A model generated the notes under the pieces. It saw nothing but the letters and a program-made list of their open reading frames with translations, was not told where the DNA came from and searched no databases. A stretch of 64,000 nt of DNA from Roseobacter denitrificans OCh 114 (lineage in GTDB: Bacteria > Pseudomonadota > Alphaproteobacteria > Rhodobacterales > Rhodobacteraceae), in the NCBI RefSeq assembly GCF_000014045.1, contig NC_008209.1, forward strand, positions 1,573,001 to 1,637,000, written 5' to 3'. Position 1 is the stretch's first letter, and each line of letters begins with the position of its first letter. Of this stretch, positions 17,521 through 26,369 are shown piece after piece. The position numbers were made by a program, and so were the translations under genes.

Positions 17521-17916
17521 ATGGCGCTGCAACAACTCATCTATGCGTCGCGGCCCTTCGGATATGATTCATCCGTCTTGGCGGGCATTCTGTCCAAAGC
17601 GCGTGTCAGCAACAAGCAGAACGACATCACCGGATCGCTGATCTGCCGGTCCGATATCTATCTGCAACTCATTGAGGGTCCGTCAGAAAAAATCGACACA
17701 CTGTTCGAAAAGATACGCAGGGATGATCGCCACGTTGAGGTCACCGTCTTGTCACGCGCGCAGCCACAAGACCGGCTGTTCCCGGAGTGGGACATGAAAC
17801 ATGATCCGGCGCATTCGTGGCTTTGGTCGCCGGATGAAATCCACGATGGCATCCTGCAGACCGTTTCCGCAGATCAGGTGAGGGCGGTATTTATCCGCTC
17901 ATCCGAGGCGTCATAA
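17521..17916 (+). CDS. Single-domain BLUF blue-light photoreceptor
   Basis: The 131-aa protein is a complete BLUF domain and little else. It has the light-active Tyr (Y8 in LIYAS), the flavin-contacting asparagines N31/N34 (NKQNDITG), the key Gln (Q49 in YLQLIEG), and the late Trp/Met segment (WDMKH). It binds FAD and senses blue light, signalling through protein contacts because no output domain is present. The partner is unknown. Its stop overlaps the aminotransferase stop by 6 nt on the other strand. Confidence 0.92.
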   Translation: MALQQLIYASRPFGYDSSVLAGILSKARVSNKQNDITGSLICRSDIYLQLIEGPSEKIDTLFEKIRRDDRHVEVTVLSRAQPQDRLFPEWDMKHDPAHSWLWSPDEIHDGILQTVSADQVRAVFIRSSEAS

Positions 17917-18777
17917 GCGCTCTGACGCGGCCCAGTCCCAATACATCTCGCGCAGTCGCCGGGTCACCGGACCCATCTGATAGGATGTGTCCTCAAACGC
18001 CTTGACGGCGGTGATCTTGGACATGTTCCCGGTCAGAAACACTTCATCCGCTTGCTCGAAATCAGCAAAGCTGAGCACCTTTTCATGCACTGTAATCCCG
18101 TCGCGCTGCATATTGGACATATGCCGCGCGCGCGTGATCCCGGCCAGAAATGTGCCGTTCGGAATCGGTGTGAACACTTCGCCATCCTTGACCATGAAGA
18201 CATTGGCCGTCGCTGATTCCGCGACATTGCCCATGGCATCCGCGACGAGTGCATTGCCAAAGCCCCGGCGACGCACTTCATTGAGCATGCGCGCATTGTT
18301 TGGATAAAGGCACCCTGCTTTCGCGTTGACGACGCTGCTTTCCAGCACGGGCCGCCTGAAACTGGTGCGCCCGAGGCTCACGGCCGTATCCGCCGGGGCC
18401 ATCGGGATTTCCTCAAGCGAGATGGCAAAACCGACCTGATCAGGGTCAGGCACGATCGCTGTGACATCGCCCTCGATCCCCCAATACATGGGCCTTATGT
18501 AAACCGCATCCTGCGGGCCATAGGTTTTAAGACCCTCGCGGATGATCTCGACCATGGCTTCTGCCGTGACCGTCGGGTTCAGCATCAAGGCGCGGGCAGA
18601 ACGGTTCACCCTTTTGCAATGGGCCAGCAGATCAGGGGTTTTCCCGTTGAAATACCGCGCACCGTCAAACACGCTGCTGCCCAGCCAGCTGCCGTGGTCC
18701 GCCGCGCGCATGATCATCACGTCATCCCGGTGCCAGCGCCCGTCAAACCACGTTGAAATATTCGTTCCGGTCGCCAT
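17911..18777 (-). CDS. ilvE: Branched-chain amino acid aminotransferase
   Basis: This 288-aa fold-type IV PLP enzyme has the PLP lysine in SVVNAKAGCLYPN, then ALVADAMGNVAESATANVF and FLAGITRAR. It catalyses the last step of leucine, isoleucine and valine synthesis or the first of their breakdown. I chose the ATG at 18777 (MATGTNIST), preceded by AAAGGGG. The frame stays open upstream, but that part reads as non-coding. Family members include D-amino acid aminotransferase, which the sequence fits less well. Confidence 0.87.
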   Translation of the reverse strand: MATGTNISTWFDGRWHRDDVMIMRAADHGSWLGSSVFDGARYFNGKTPDLLAHCKRVNRSARALMLNPTVTAEAMVEIIREGLKTYGPQDAVYIRPMYWGIEGDVTAIVPDPDQVGFAISLEEIPMAPADTAVSLGRTSFRRPVLESSVVNAKAGCLYPNNARMLNEVRRRGFGNALVADAMGNVAESATANVFMVKDGEVFTPIPNGTFLAGITRARHMSNMQRDGITVHEKVLSFADFEQADEVFLTGNMSKITAVKAFEDTSYQMGPVTRRLREMYWDWAASERL

Positions 18778-18848
18778 CCGCCGCACCCCTTTCATCCATC
18801 GCGGCAACGTCGCTGTTTTATGGCGTGGGGTCAACGCCCTGTTGGGCG

Positions 18849-19076
18849 TCAGGTCGCCTTGTAGACACCTTCGGGCAGGTCGAGCGCTGCGGTCAGGTCC
18901 CGCCATTGTTCGGGCGACAGTCTGACTGATACGACCTGATCGGTGCGCGCATCATATTGATTTAGCAGGATAACACTTTCCGTTGCATGGACGGTGACGT
19001 CTTCCTGCAAGGGGGCGGTTCCGTCATCAACAAGCGTCACGACGGTCGCATCAAATTCATGCTCAATGGTAAACAT
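18849..19076 (-). CDS. Small conserved protein of unknown function
   Basis: The 75-aa acidic protein has no signal peptide or membrane span and alternates short hydrophobic strands (FEFDATVVTLVDDG-like start, VVSVRLSPEQWRDLTAALDLPEGVY end). The composition and clean start suggest a real gene. I do not recognise a function. It is followed by ilvE on the same strand and is divergent from the M48 lipoprotein gene. Confidence 0.6.
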   Translation of the reverse strand: MFTIEHEFDATVVTLVDDGTAPLQEDVTVHATESVILLNQYDARTDQVVSVRLSPEQWRDLTAALDLPEGVYKAT

Positions 19077-19203
19077 GTCACCAGACTACGTTCTGATACA
19101 GGTTTTGCAAGTCTCACAAGGCCGCGAGCGGGGACTGGTTGTCAGCGTGAATGATGCTAATATGTTTCCCAGCAGGGTCGTTGTGAAACAGGGGTACGTT
19201 CTG

Positions 19204-19914
19204 ATGCGCAAGATTGGTTTATTTGCCGTTATCGCGCTGGTGTGTGCCGGGTGCACCGTCTCGACCCAGCCCGGCCCGTCTGCCCCACCGGCGCAGACGC
19301 CGGCCCGCACGGATCCTCTGCCCGCATCCGATACGATGCGCAACTTCAGGAACGTGGTGCGAACCGTTGAACCGGTTGCCGAGCGCGAATGCCGGGCCCG
19401 GACGTCACGGGTGAACTGTGATTTCAAAATTCTGGTAGATGAACGCCCGGATCAACCGCCCAATGCGTTTCAGACCATTGATCAGTCAGGCCGCCCGATT
19501 ATCGCCTTTACGGTGCAGTTGATCGCCGATGCGCGCAATCAGGATGAGCTGGCTTTTGTGCTCGGCCATGAAGCCGCGCACCATATTTCGGGCCATATCG
19601 GACGCCAGCAACAAAACGCCGTGGCAGGTGCCGTGATCGCGGGCAGCCTTGCGGTCTTGCTGGGCGGGGATGCCACCGCTGTGGAAGTTGCGCAGCAACG
19701 CGGCGCGCAGGTTGGCGCGCGCACTTATTCCAAGGATTTCGAACTGGAGGCGGATGCGCTTGGCACGGTGATTGCATCTCGCGCGGGCTATGATCCGGTG
19801 CGGGGTGCTGAGTTTTTTACGCGCATCCCCGATCCGGGCAACAAGTTTCTTGGCACCCATCCGCCCAATGCGCAGCGCATCGCCACCGTCAGACGGGTCG
19901 CTGCCGGTCTGTGA
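19204..19914 (+). CDS. M48-family metalloprotease, probable lipoprotein
   Basis: The 236-aa protein has an N-terminal export signal with candidate lipidation cysteines C14/C17 (ALVCAGC). It has a zinc-protease HExxH motif H122-EAA-H126 (GHEAAHHISGH) and the downstream Glu ligand in FELEADALG, all as in M48 peptidases. It probably acts in periplasmic protein quality control. An AGGGG lies about 12 nt before the ATG at 19204. It lacks the membrane spans of HtpX and has no TPR tail, so it is a small LoiP/YggG-like protease. Confidence 0.85.
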   Translation: MRKIGLFAVIALVCAGCTVSTQPGPSAPPAQTPARTDPLPASDTMRNFRNVVRTVEPVAERECRARTSRVNCDFKILVDERPDQPPNAFQTIDQSGRPIIAFTVQLIADARNQDELAFVLGHEAAHHISGHIGRQQQNAVAGAVIAGSLAVLLGGDATAVEVAQQRGAQVGARTYSKDFELEADALGTVIASRAGYDPVRGAEFFTRIPDPGNKFLGTHPPNAQRIATVRRVAAGL

Positions 19915-20304
19915 TCACGCCGTCCCGCGCCTGAGCCGCCGCATGTACCAGCGGTAAATCAGCGGGGCGAGCATATGGTCATACGCGACACAGGCCAGCC
20001 AATGCACGCCGGGCAGGCCAACCAGTCGCGCCAGCCAGCGGTATCGTGGCATATCCTGCCACAGAACGATGAATGCAGGGATGCCTGCGAAAACCTCACC
20101 GTCTTTCATCACGTGGAGTTTGCGCGCGGCGGTGTCGGGGTCGATCCCCCATGCGGCGAGCCGGTCGCGGTCATTCAGGTCATCAAACGCGATCGGCAGA
20201 GCCTTGTTCCGGCTATACTGCGCATAATGGTTGATCTCATAGCTGCACACGGGGCAGGCCGCGTTGTACAGCACGGCGGTTTTATTGTCGTCGGTCTCGC
20301 TCAT
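19915..20304 (-). CDS. DCC-family thiol-disulfide oxidoreductase-like protein (DUF393)
   Basis: The 129-aa protein has a CxxC near the N-terminus (YNAACPVCSYEI) in the thioredoxin-like position, then WGIDPDTAARKLHV and a hydrophobic C-terminal half rich in Trp and Tyr, as in DUF393. Redox function is inferred from the motif. It abuts the M48 gene tail to tail with no gap. Confidence 0.8.
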   Translation of the reverse strand: MSETDDNKTAVLYNAACPVCSYEINHYAQYSRNKALPIAFDDLNDRDRLAAWGIDPDTAARKLHVMKDGEVFAGIPAFIVLWQDMPRYRWLARLVGLPGVHWLACVAYDHMLAPLIYRWYMRRLRRGTA

Positions 20305-20376
20305 GCACCAGATGTAGGTGCCATCGCTGCATTGACCAAAGAGGCGGACAATTCACCGCAGGCCGGCGCGCCAGTA

Positions 20377-20619
20377 TCACAGTTTGCTGTGTGAGCCGTC
20401 GCACATGGGGGCCTTGCTGGTCGCTTTGCAGCCGCAGAAAAACACCTTACGGTCTTCTTCGGCTTCGTATTTCATTGGCGCAAAGCCCGTGTCCTTGTGC
20501 GAGCCGTCACAAAATGGCTGTTTGGACGACTGACCGCAGGTGCACCAGAAATATGATTTACCGGCAATGACGTCGACCGGGTAGGGGGCGGTCTGGGCGA
20601 TTTTGGGCGTGTCGGACAT
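20377..20619 (-). CDS. CDGSH iron-sulfur domain protein (two motifs)
   Basis: The 80-aa protein has two complete CDGSH motifs, CTCGQSSKQPFCDGSH and CGCKATSKAPMCDGSH. Each should bind a [2Fe-2S] cluster through three Cys and one His. This two-motif arrangement matches MINER-type (CISD3-like) proteins and has no membrane anchor. The ATG at 20619 has AAGGAG 8 nt upstream. It lies downstream of rimO on the same strand, an Fe-S enzyme gene, though a direct link is not shown. Confidence 0.9.
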   Translation of the reverse strand: MSDTPKIAQTAPYPVDVIAGKSYFWCTCGQSSKQPFCDGSHKDTGFAPMKYEAEEDRKVFFCGCKATSKAPMCDGSHSKL

Positions 20620-20681
20620 GGCTGGGTTCTCCTTGCTGTGTGCAAAAGATAGCGCAGCCGCGTCAAAGGCAAACTCCGCGG

Positions 20682-22061
20682 TTACGCCGATGGCGCAAGG
20701 CGTCCCCACAGGTCGTATTCACCTGCCTCATCGACCTCGACCGTGACGATGTCGCCCGGTTTCAAGCCATCGTGGCCGTCATCAATGAACAGGTTGCCGT
20801 CGATTTCCGGCGCATCGGCTTTGGTGCGGCAGGTGGCGGCATCAGCGTCCACCTCATCCACGATCACCTCAAGGCGCTGAGCGACTTTCGCGGCGAGTTT
20901 CGCTTCAGAGATGTCCTGCGACTTGGCCATGAACCGGTTCCAGCGGTCCTGCTTCACGTCCTCGGGCACATGATCCGGCAGCGCGTTTGAGCGTGCACCG
21001 GCGACGTTTTCATATTGAAAGCACCCGACCCGGTCCAGTTGCGCTTCGTCCAGCCAGTCAAGAAGGGTCTGAAACTCTTCCTCCGTTTCGCCGGGATAGC
21101 CCACGATAAAGGTCGAGCGCAGCGTCAGGTCCGGACAAATCGCGCGCCAAGCCGCGATTTCATCCAGCGTTTTTGCAGCAGCGGCAGGGCGTGCCATGCG
21201 GCGCAACACATCCGGATGAGCGTGCTGAAAGGGGATGTCCAGATAGGGCAGCACCAAACCGTCCGCCATCAGCGGGATCAACTGGCGCACATGGGGGTAG
21301 GGATAGACGTAATGCAGCCGAACCCATGCCCCCAGCGATCCGAGGTCGCGTGCAAGGTCGGTGATGTGGGCGCGGTGCCCGCGCTCCTCGGCGTGTTTGA
21401 TGTCCACGCCAAAGGCCGATGTGTCCTGACTGATGACCAGCAGTTCCCTGACGCCGTTGTCGACCAGCTTTTCCGCTTCCCGCATCACCGCATGGGCCGG
21501 ACGGCTGGCCAGACGCCCGCGCATGTCAGGGATGATGCAGAATTTGCACTTGTGATTGCAGCCCTCGGAAATCTTCAGATAGCTGAAATGGCGCGGTGTC
21601 AGGCTGACCGCCGTTGCAGGCAAGAGATCAACAAAAGGGTCCGGGCTGGGCGGCACGGCGGCATGCACCGCATCCAGCACCTGTTCGTATTGTTGCGGGC
21701 CGGTCACTGCCAGCACCTTTGGGTGCGCCCCTGTGATGTACTCGGGCTCAGCGCCCAGACAGCCCGTGACGATCACCCGGCCGTTCTCATTTAGCGCTTC
21801 CCCGATGGCAGAAAGCGATTCCGCCTTGGCGCTGTCCAGAAATCCGCAGGTATTCACGATGACCGCATCCGCCCCATCATAATCCGGTGATATGCCGTAG
21901 CCTTCCGCGCGCAATCGCGTCAAAATGCGTTCACTGTCGACAAGTGCTTTGGGGCAGCCGAGGCTGACCATGCCGATTGTCGGCTGTCCGGGACGGTCCG
22001 GTTGCGTCAGCCGGGCTTTGGGCGCAAGATCGGGGCGCAGGTCTGGTGGGTTTGTGCTCAT
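20682..22061 (-). CDS. rimO: Ribosomal protein S12 methylthiotransferase RimO
   Basis: This 459-aa methylthiotransferase has the UPF0004 N-terminal domain ([16 protein letters not shown], with further cysteines binding a second cluster). The radical SAM core has CxxxCxxC (CNHKCKFC, near residue 167), and a TRAM domain ends the protein. [12 protein letters not shown] marks RimO rather than MiaB. It methylthiolates the conserved aspartate of ribosomal protein S12. The ATG at 22061 (MSTNPPD) is the chosen start; the longer frame overlaps the divergent asmA-like gene. Confidence 0.93.
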   Translation of the reverse strand: MSTNPPDLRPDLAPKARLTQPDRPGQPTIGMVSLGCPKALVDSERILTRLRAEGYGISPDYDGADAVIVNTCGFLDSAKAESLSAIGEALNENGRVIVTGCLGAEPEYITGAHPKVLAVTGPQQYEQVLDAVHAAVPPSPDPFVDLLPATAVSLTPRHFSYLKISEGCNHKCKFCIIPDMRGRLASRPAHAVMREAEKLVDNGVRELLVISQDTSAFGVDIKHAEERGHRAHITDLARDLGSLGAWVRLHYVYPYPHVRQLIPLMADGLVLPYLDIPFQHAHPDVLRRMARPAAAAKTLDEIAAWRAICPDLTLRSTFIVGYPGETEEEFQTLLDWLDEAQLDRVGCFQYENVAGARSNALPDHVPEDVKQDRWNRFMAKSQDISEAKLAAKVAQRLEVIVDEVDADAATCRTKADAPEIDGNLFIDDGHDGLKPGDIVTVEVDEAGEYDLWGRLAPSA

Positions 22062-22126
22062 GATCTGCGCTATACTGCAGTTGTCAGAGGCTTGAAAGGC
22101 CTTGCGTTGGCGCGGGAGTGTGCGGG

Positions 22127-24079
22127 ATGAAATGGGTTTTTCGTTTTTTCGGGCTGATCTTTGCCCTTGTGGTTTTGCTGGTCGTGACGGTGTTTTTTCT
22201 GCCAGCGGACCGGCTGGCGCGCATCGCGACGGAGCAGCTGTCGGCGACCACGGGTCGGGATGTTGCAATCAACGGTGATGTGGCGCTGACCTTTTGGCCT
22301 GTTTTGGGCGTCAGCGCCAATGATCTGGAGGTCGGCAATGCAGCATGGGCCGAACAGGGGCCGATGCTGCAGGCGGCAAATGCTGCGATTGGCGTTGACG
22401 TTATGGCACTGCTGCGCGGTGACATCCGAATAACAAATGTCGAGGCACACAGCCCGACCATCCGGCTCGAACAGCGCCTTGACGGGCGGGCCAGCTGGGA
22501 ATTTACGAACGCCGAAGACACCGCGCAGATCACAACATCGACCGATGCGAGCACCGATGCACCCGCCGCCATGGCAGATGAAAGCCGCACGATCAGCATC
22601 GAACGGCTGAGCGTTACAAATGCCACCTTGGTCTATGACGCCGAAGGCAGCGATCTGGTGACTTTGGCTGGTGTCGATCTGGCGCTTGATTGGCCGGACC
22701 CGGGCGGCCCTGCCGAAATCTCGGCCACAGTCCGGCCAGCGGACGTGCCGGTCCGCATCGCGGCGCAAATCGAGGGCTTTGGCGATTTCATCGCGGGAGA
22801 GACGCGCGGCGTCAATGCCACCGTGGCGGTGCCGTCGGGAGAATTGAGCCTCGACGGGCGTGCCAGCACAGCCGGGGCTGTCGCGGGCGCCGTCAGTTTC
22901 AGTGCCGGTAACACCGAAGCGTTTCTGGCCGCGCTTGGTCTTCCGGGTATTGCACTGCCGCCCAAACTCGGGGCGCAGATCGACATGCGCACGGACCTGA
23001 CCCTGACGCCGGATCGGCAGTTGGCACTGCGTGATCTGGTCCTTGATCTGCATGGCAACCGGTTGACAGGTGCCGCCGATGTTTCCCTGAACGGCACCCC
23101 GAATGTGAATGTGCAATTGGCGGCGGGTGATCTTGATCTGCGCCCGGTGCAGACTGCCTCGGGTTCTTCGGGATCCTCTGTTGGGCAATCCGGTGCTGAA
23201 CCGGCCTCTGACGGATGGTCGAAATCCCCGATTGATGCCAGCGCACTGGCCTCTTTTAACGGTGATATTGCCTTGAGCGCGAACAGCATTGATCTGGGGC
23301 AATTCAAGCTGGGCACGACGCAAACCGTATTGCGCAACGACAATTCGCGCATGGTGTTCGAACTGCGTCAGGTCAGCGCCTATGGCGGGCAGGTCACAGG
23401 TGAATTCGTGGTCAATAACCGCAGTGGCCTGTCGGTGGGCGGCCGGATGAATGTCGCGGGGATGCAGATGCAACCCCTGCTCAAGGATGCGGTTGAATTT
23501 GATCGGCTGACGGGTCAGGGCGATGTGCAACTGTCCTTTCTCGGGGCGGGCAATTCCGTGCACGCCATTATGAATTCGCTGTCTGGAAACGGCGGTTTGA
23601 ACATCGCACGCGGCACGATTGAGGGGATCAACCTTGATCAACTGCTGCGCGGGGGTGCCTCCAGCGGCACAACGATTTTCGATGATCTGTCGGCCACATG
23701 GAACATCAAGGACGGGGTTTTGCGCAACGATGACCTGTTATTGCAGTTGAAAAACTACAGCGCCTCCGGCGAGGGTCAGATCGGGTTGGGCAAGCGCACA
23801 CTCAATTACACGGTGACACCGATTGCCCTGCGCGCCAACTCCGGGAATGGCGTGGCCATTCCGGTGCGGTTTCGCGGACCATGGTCGGACGTGTCCATCA
23901 CACCGGACCTTGAGGCGGCGCTTGATCTGAACCTTGATCAGGAGCGCAGAGACCTTGAGGATCGCGCCAAAAGCGAAGTGTCAGAGCGCCTTGGCATCAA
24001 GCAGGAGGAGGGAAAATCCACTGAAGATGCCATCAAGGACAAAGTCAAAGACGAATTGCTGCGCAAACTGTTCGACTAG
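22127..24079 (+). CDS. AsmA-family envelope protein
   Basis: This 650-aa protein has one N-terminal membrane span (about residues 5-25), a short AsmA domain ([24 protein letters not shown]), long beta-rich repeats, and the AsmA C-terminal block ([20 protein letters not shown]). It has a charged C-terminal tail ([15 protein letters not shown]). Such proteins sit between the inner and outer membranes and are thought to help lipid transport. GGGAG lies 8 nt before the ATG at 22127. The TAG stop forms the edge of dispersed repeat copy B. Confidence 0.85.
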   Translation: MKWVFRFFGLIFALVVLLVVTVFFLPADRLARIATEQLSATTGRDVAINGDVALTFWPVLGVSANDLEVGNAAWAEQGPMLQAANAAIGVDVMALLRGDIRITNVEAHSPTIRLEQRLDGRASWEFTNAEDTAQITTSTDASTDAPAAMADESRTISIERLSVTNATLVYDAEGSDLVTLAGVDLALDWPDPGGPAEISATVRPADVPVRIAAQIEGFGDFIAGETRGVNATVAVPSGELSLDGRASTAGAVAGAVSFSAGNTEAFLAALGLPGIALPPKLGAQIDMRTDLTLTPDRQLALRDLVLDLHGNRLTGAADVSLNGTPNVNVQLAAGDLDLRPVQTASGSSGSSVGQSGAEPASDGWSKSPIDASALASFNGDIALSANSIDLGQFKLGTTQTVLRNDNSRMVFELRQVSAYGGQVTGEFVVNNRSGLSVGGRMNVAGMQMQPLLKDAVEFDRLTGQGDVQLSFLGAGNSVHAIMNSLSGNGGLNIARGTIEGINLDQLLRGGASSGTTIFDDLSATWNIKDGVLRNDDLLLQLKNYSASGEGQIGLGKRTLNYTVTPIALRANSGNGVAIPVRFRGPWSDVSITPDLEAALDLNLDQERRDLEDRAKSEVSERLGIKQEEGKSTEDAIKDKVKDELLRKLFD

Positions 24080-24173
24080 AGCGTCTGGCGACATACTTGA
24101 AAATCACGTAACGCGTTGGAATCCCTGATTTCAGGCAGCGTTGCGTGATCCATGTTTTGGGCATGCCGCTTTA
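24077..24173 (+). repeat. Dispersed dyad repeat, copy B
   Basis: It begins TAGAGCGTCTGGCGAC, contains CACGTAACGCGTTGGAAT and GATTTCAGGCAGCGTTGCG, and ends GCATGCCGCTTTA. It fills the whole gap between the convergent asmA-like and kdsA genes. The TAG at its left edge is the asmA-like stop, and the TTA at its right edge is the kdsA stop read on the minus strand. Confidence 0.88.
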
Positions 24174-25004
24174 GATCACGACCGGTCTGGCCTTGGCCAG
24201 CGCATCAAATTGCATCAACGTCTCGATCAGGTCCGGCATCTGGTCGAGGTATATCATATTGGGCCCGTCCGAGGGCGAGGCGTCCGGGTTTTCATGCGTT
24301 TCAATGAAGACGGCGGCAACACCAATGGCGACCGCCGCCCGCGCCATCACGGGTGCAAATTCGCGCTGACCGCCCGATGATCCACCCTTGCCGCCCGGTT
24401 GCTGCACCGAATGTGTCGCATCCATCACCACCGGATAGCCGGTTTGCGCCATCTGGGGCAGGGCGCGCATGTCAGCCACCAGCGTGTTATAGCCAAAGGA
24501 CGTCCCACGCTCGGTCAGCAAGATACGGGTGTTGCCGGTGCTTTCGATCTTGGTCGTGATGTTCGACATCTCCCAGGGGGCCAGAAACTGTCCCTTTTTG
24601 ACGTTGACCGCAGCCCCGGTTTGACCCGCCGCCAGCAGCATATCGGTCTGGCGGCACAAAAACGCCGGGATTTGCAAGATATCGACGGCTTGGGCGGCTG
24701 GCGCGCATTGTCCCTCATTGTGCACATCGGTCAGGACGGGCACATCAATTGCCTGTCCCACCGATTGCAAGATCTTGAGGCCCTCATCCATGCCGGGGCC
24801 GCGAATGCCGGACAGTGACGTCCGGTTTGCCTTGTCGTATGAGGCCTTGAACACATATTGCGCGCCGGCCTTGTCGCAGGCCTCTTTCATGCGGCCTGCG
24901 ATCATCTGGGCGTGATCCGCGCTTTCCAACTGGCAAGGGCCTGCGATCACGGTCAGGGGGCGGTCGTTACCGATCACAAGATCGCCGACGGGAACATGTG
25001 TCAT
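24171..25004 (-). CDS. kdsA: 2-dehydro-3-deoxyphosphooctonate aldolase (KDO-8-P synthase)
   Basis: The 277-aa protein matches KdsA throughout: VIAGPCQLES at the start, FKASYDKANRTS, TDVHNEGQC, DILQIPAFLCRQT, KKGQFLAPWEM, DATHSVQQPGG. It condenses arabinose-5-phosphate with phosphoenolpyruvate to form KDO-8-phosphate for lipopolysaccharide. The start is 1 nt after the stop of a small ORF, which suggests coupled translation. The stop lies in a dispersed repeat. Confidence 0.95.
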   Translation of the reverse strand: MTHVPVGDLVIGNDRPLTVIAGPCQLESADHAQMIAGRMKEACDKAGAQYVFKASYDKANRTSLSGIRGPGMDEGLKILQSVGQAIDVPVLTDVHNEGQCAPAAQAVDILQIPAFLCRQTDMLLAAGQTGAAVNVKKGQFLAPWEMSNITTKIESTGNTRILLTERGTSFGYNTLVADMRALPQMAQTGYPVVMDATHSVQQPGGKGGSSGGQREFAPVMARAAVAIGVAAVFIETHENPDASPSDGPNMIYLDQMPDLIETLMQFDALAKARPVVI

Positions 25005-25005
25005 G

Positions 25006-25206
25006 TCAAGAAGTTACCTGTTCTGTGAGAATTGATGCTGTCAGAAAGACCATCAGGCAGTTTCCGGTAAAGATCAAGAAGGCGCGCGTCGTGTTGCCAA
25101 AGCTGCGCGGATAGCGCGCCTCCTGCGGGGCGTCAGGGCGTGTTCGCCAAGGCTTGTGTTGCCCTTCTGCGCGTTGAACATGTGGTGGTGCCTGATCGAA
25201 ACGCAT
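25006..25206 (-). CDS. Possible small membrane protein preceding kdsA
   Basis: A 66-aa ORF has a hydrophilic, basic N-terminal half rich in Arg and Pro, and a C-terminal hydrophobic stretch (AFLIFTGNCLMVFLTASIL) that could span the membrane. It ends 1 nt before kdsA (TGACATG). No ribosome site is visible at its ATG. The coupling and the well-formed hydrophobic segment argue for a real gene, but this is unproven. Confidence 0.42.
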   Translation of the reverse strand: MRFDQAPPHVQRAEGQHKPWRTRPDAPQEARYPRSFGNTTRAFLIFTGNCLMVFLTASILTEQVTS

Positions 25207-25407
25207 CGAGGCTTGCGCCGACCCACCCTCGCGCTATTGCGCGCCCAATCCGTTCATACGAGCCCCCGCCTGGTCGATGAGGGCTGCGCTGACCTGCTCC
25301 CCGGTCTGCAGGCCCCAGCATTCGGTTGAATGTGGGGACATCTCATGTATTGCTGACATACGCCAAAATTCAGCCTGCGGCCTTTGAAACTGCTGAACTG
25401 GGAATGG
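25207..25407. other. Intergenic region, no clear feature
   Basis: This stretch separates two divergent units (kdsA and the uracil-DNA-glycosylase-family gene) and must hold their promoters. No convincing -35/-10 pair, terminator or conserved ORF was seen. Confidence 0.5.
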
Positions 25408-26004
25408 ATGCAACAGGATTTTGATACGCTCACGCGTCAGATGCGGGCTTGCAGGCTATGCAACGACCTGCCGCTTGGTCCAAATCCTATTTTTCAACTG
25501 GATGAACGCGCAAAGATCCTGATCGTTGGCCAGGCACCCGGTCGCATCACGCATTTGAAAAATCGCCCGTTTGATGATCCTTCCGGGGATCGTTTGCGGG
25601 GCTGGCTCGGGATTGAGAAATCTGCTTTCTACGGGGATCCGCGGATTGGCATTTTTCCAATGGGACTCTGCTTCCCTGGCTCAGGGCCTTCAGGCGATAA
25701 ACCACCACCGGACATTTGTGCAATGACTTGGCGTGAGAAGACAATGCGCGCTCTGAAACATGTCGAATTGACCCTGGTTTTGGGGGCCTACGCCATCGCG
25801 TGGCATTTGCCGCACCTCAGCCGACAGAGTGTTGTACAAGCGGTCAGGCACGCGTCTGACGGTGAGGATCGAATGTTCGTCCTGCCCCACCCAAGCCCGC
25901 GCAACAACAGATGGCTCAAGCAAAACCCTTGGTTTGAAGCGGATGTGGTGCCAAGAATCCGGCAAAACGTAAGGCGCAGTCTGAGGGAAGCAGAGGGCAG
26001 ATAA
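25408..26004 (+). CDS. Uracil-DNA glycosylase superfamily protein
   Basis: The 198-aa protein has the superfamily's first motif as GQAPGRITHLKNRPFDDPSG and the late motif HPSPRN followed by a Trp and NPWF. An N-terminal CxxC (RACRLCNDLP) hints at a metal or Fe-S site, but the full four-cysteine set of family 4 was not found. It probably excises uracil or another base lesion, or is a repair-related relative. The start is uncertain: the ATG at 25408 or a TTG at 25384. A fragment of a second copy follows directly. Confidence 0.78.
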   Translation: MQQDFDTLTRQMRACRLCNDLPLGPNPIFQLDERAKILIVGQAPGRITHLKNRPFDDPSGDRLRGWLGIEKSAFYGDPRIGIFPMGLCFPGSGPSGDKPPPDICAMTWREKTMRALKHVELTLVLGAYAIAWHLPHLSRQSVVQAVRHASDGEDRMFVLPHPSPRNNRWLKQNPWFEADVVPRIRQNVRRSLREAEGR

Positions 26005-26194
26005 CCAACTGTCGTCCGGTTAGTTTGGCAAGAACAAGATCATATCAATCGGATCGCCGGATTATGGATAGCTTGCAGGTCATCAACCTGCGTCATTGCG
26101 GGCCGTTTCGTGTCTGGCCGCGATCTGCCCCGCCGCGGAAACAGGCACGAACGGGCCAGGACATGCGACCGCTGCACCGCCACACGAGGGGTTT

Positions 26195-26368
26195 GCCCTG
26201 AACAAGGCATCTGCGGTTCGGCTGGTGGATCACAGTTGGAAAGATCGCAATGGGGATATCTTTGTCTTGCCCCAACCAAGCAGGCGCAATACGGGATGGC
26301 GCAAGAGAAACCCATGGTTCGCACAAGAGCTGCTGGCTCGTCCGCGATCGCGTTTAAAGGATGTTCTG
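26195..26368 (+). pseudogene. Relic of a second uracil-DNA-glycosylase-family gene (C-terminal part)
   Basis: In frame 26195-26368 the translation includes VLPQPSRRNTGWRKRNPWF, matching the last motif region of the intact gene just upstream (VLPHPSPRNNRWLKQNPWF). Preceding residues also align loosely. The rest of the gene (the GQAPG part and the middle) is absent in the 190 bp between. It therefore appears to be a degraded tandem or diverged paralogue whose 3' end runs into the SseB gene start. Confidence 0.6.
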
Positions 26369-26369
26369 C

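Noticed and set aside
22070..23641. A 523-codon frame antisense to the AsmA-family gene
   Set aside because: Low-complexity translation with no recognisable family. The AsmA protein has clear features and a good ribosome site.
25133..25321. A 62-codon minus-strand frame upstream of kdsA
   Set aside because: It overlaps the better candidate at 25006-25206, and has no hydrophobic segment, domain or ribosome site.
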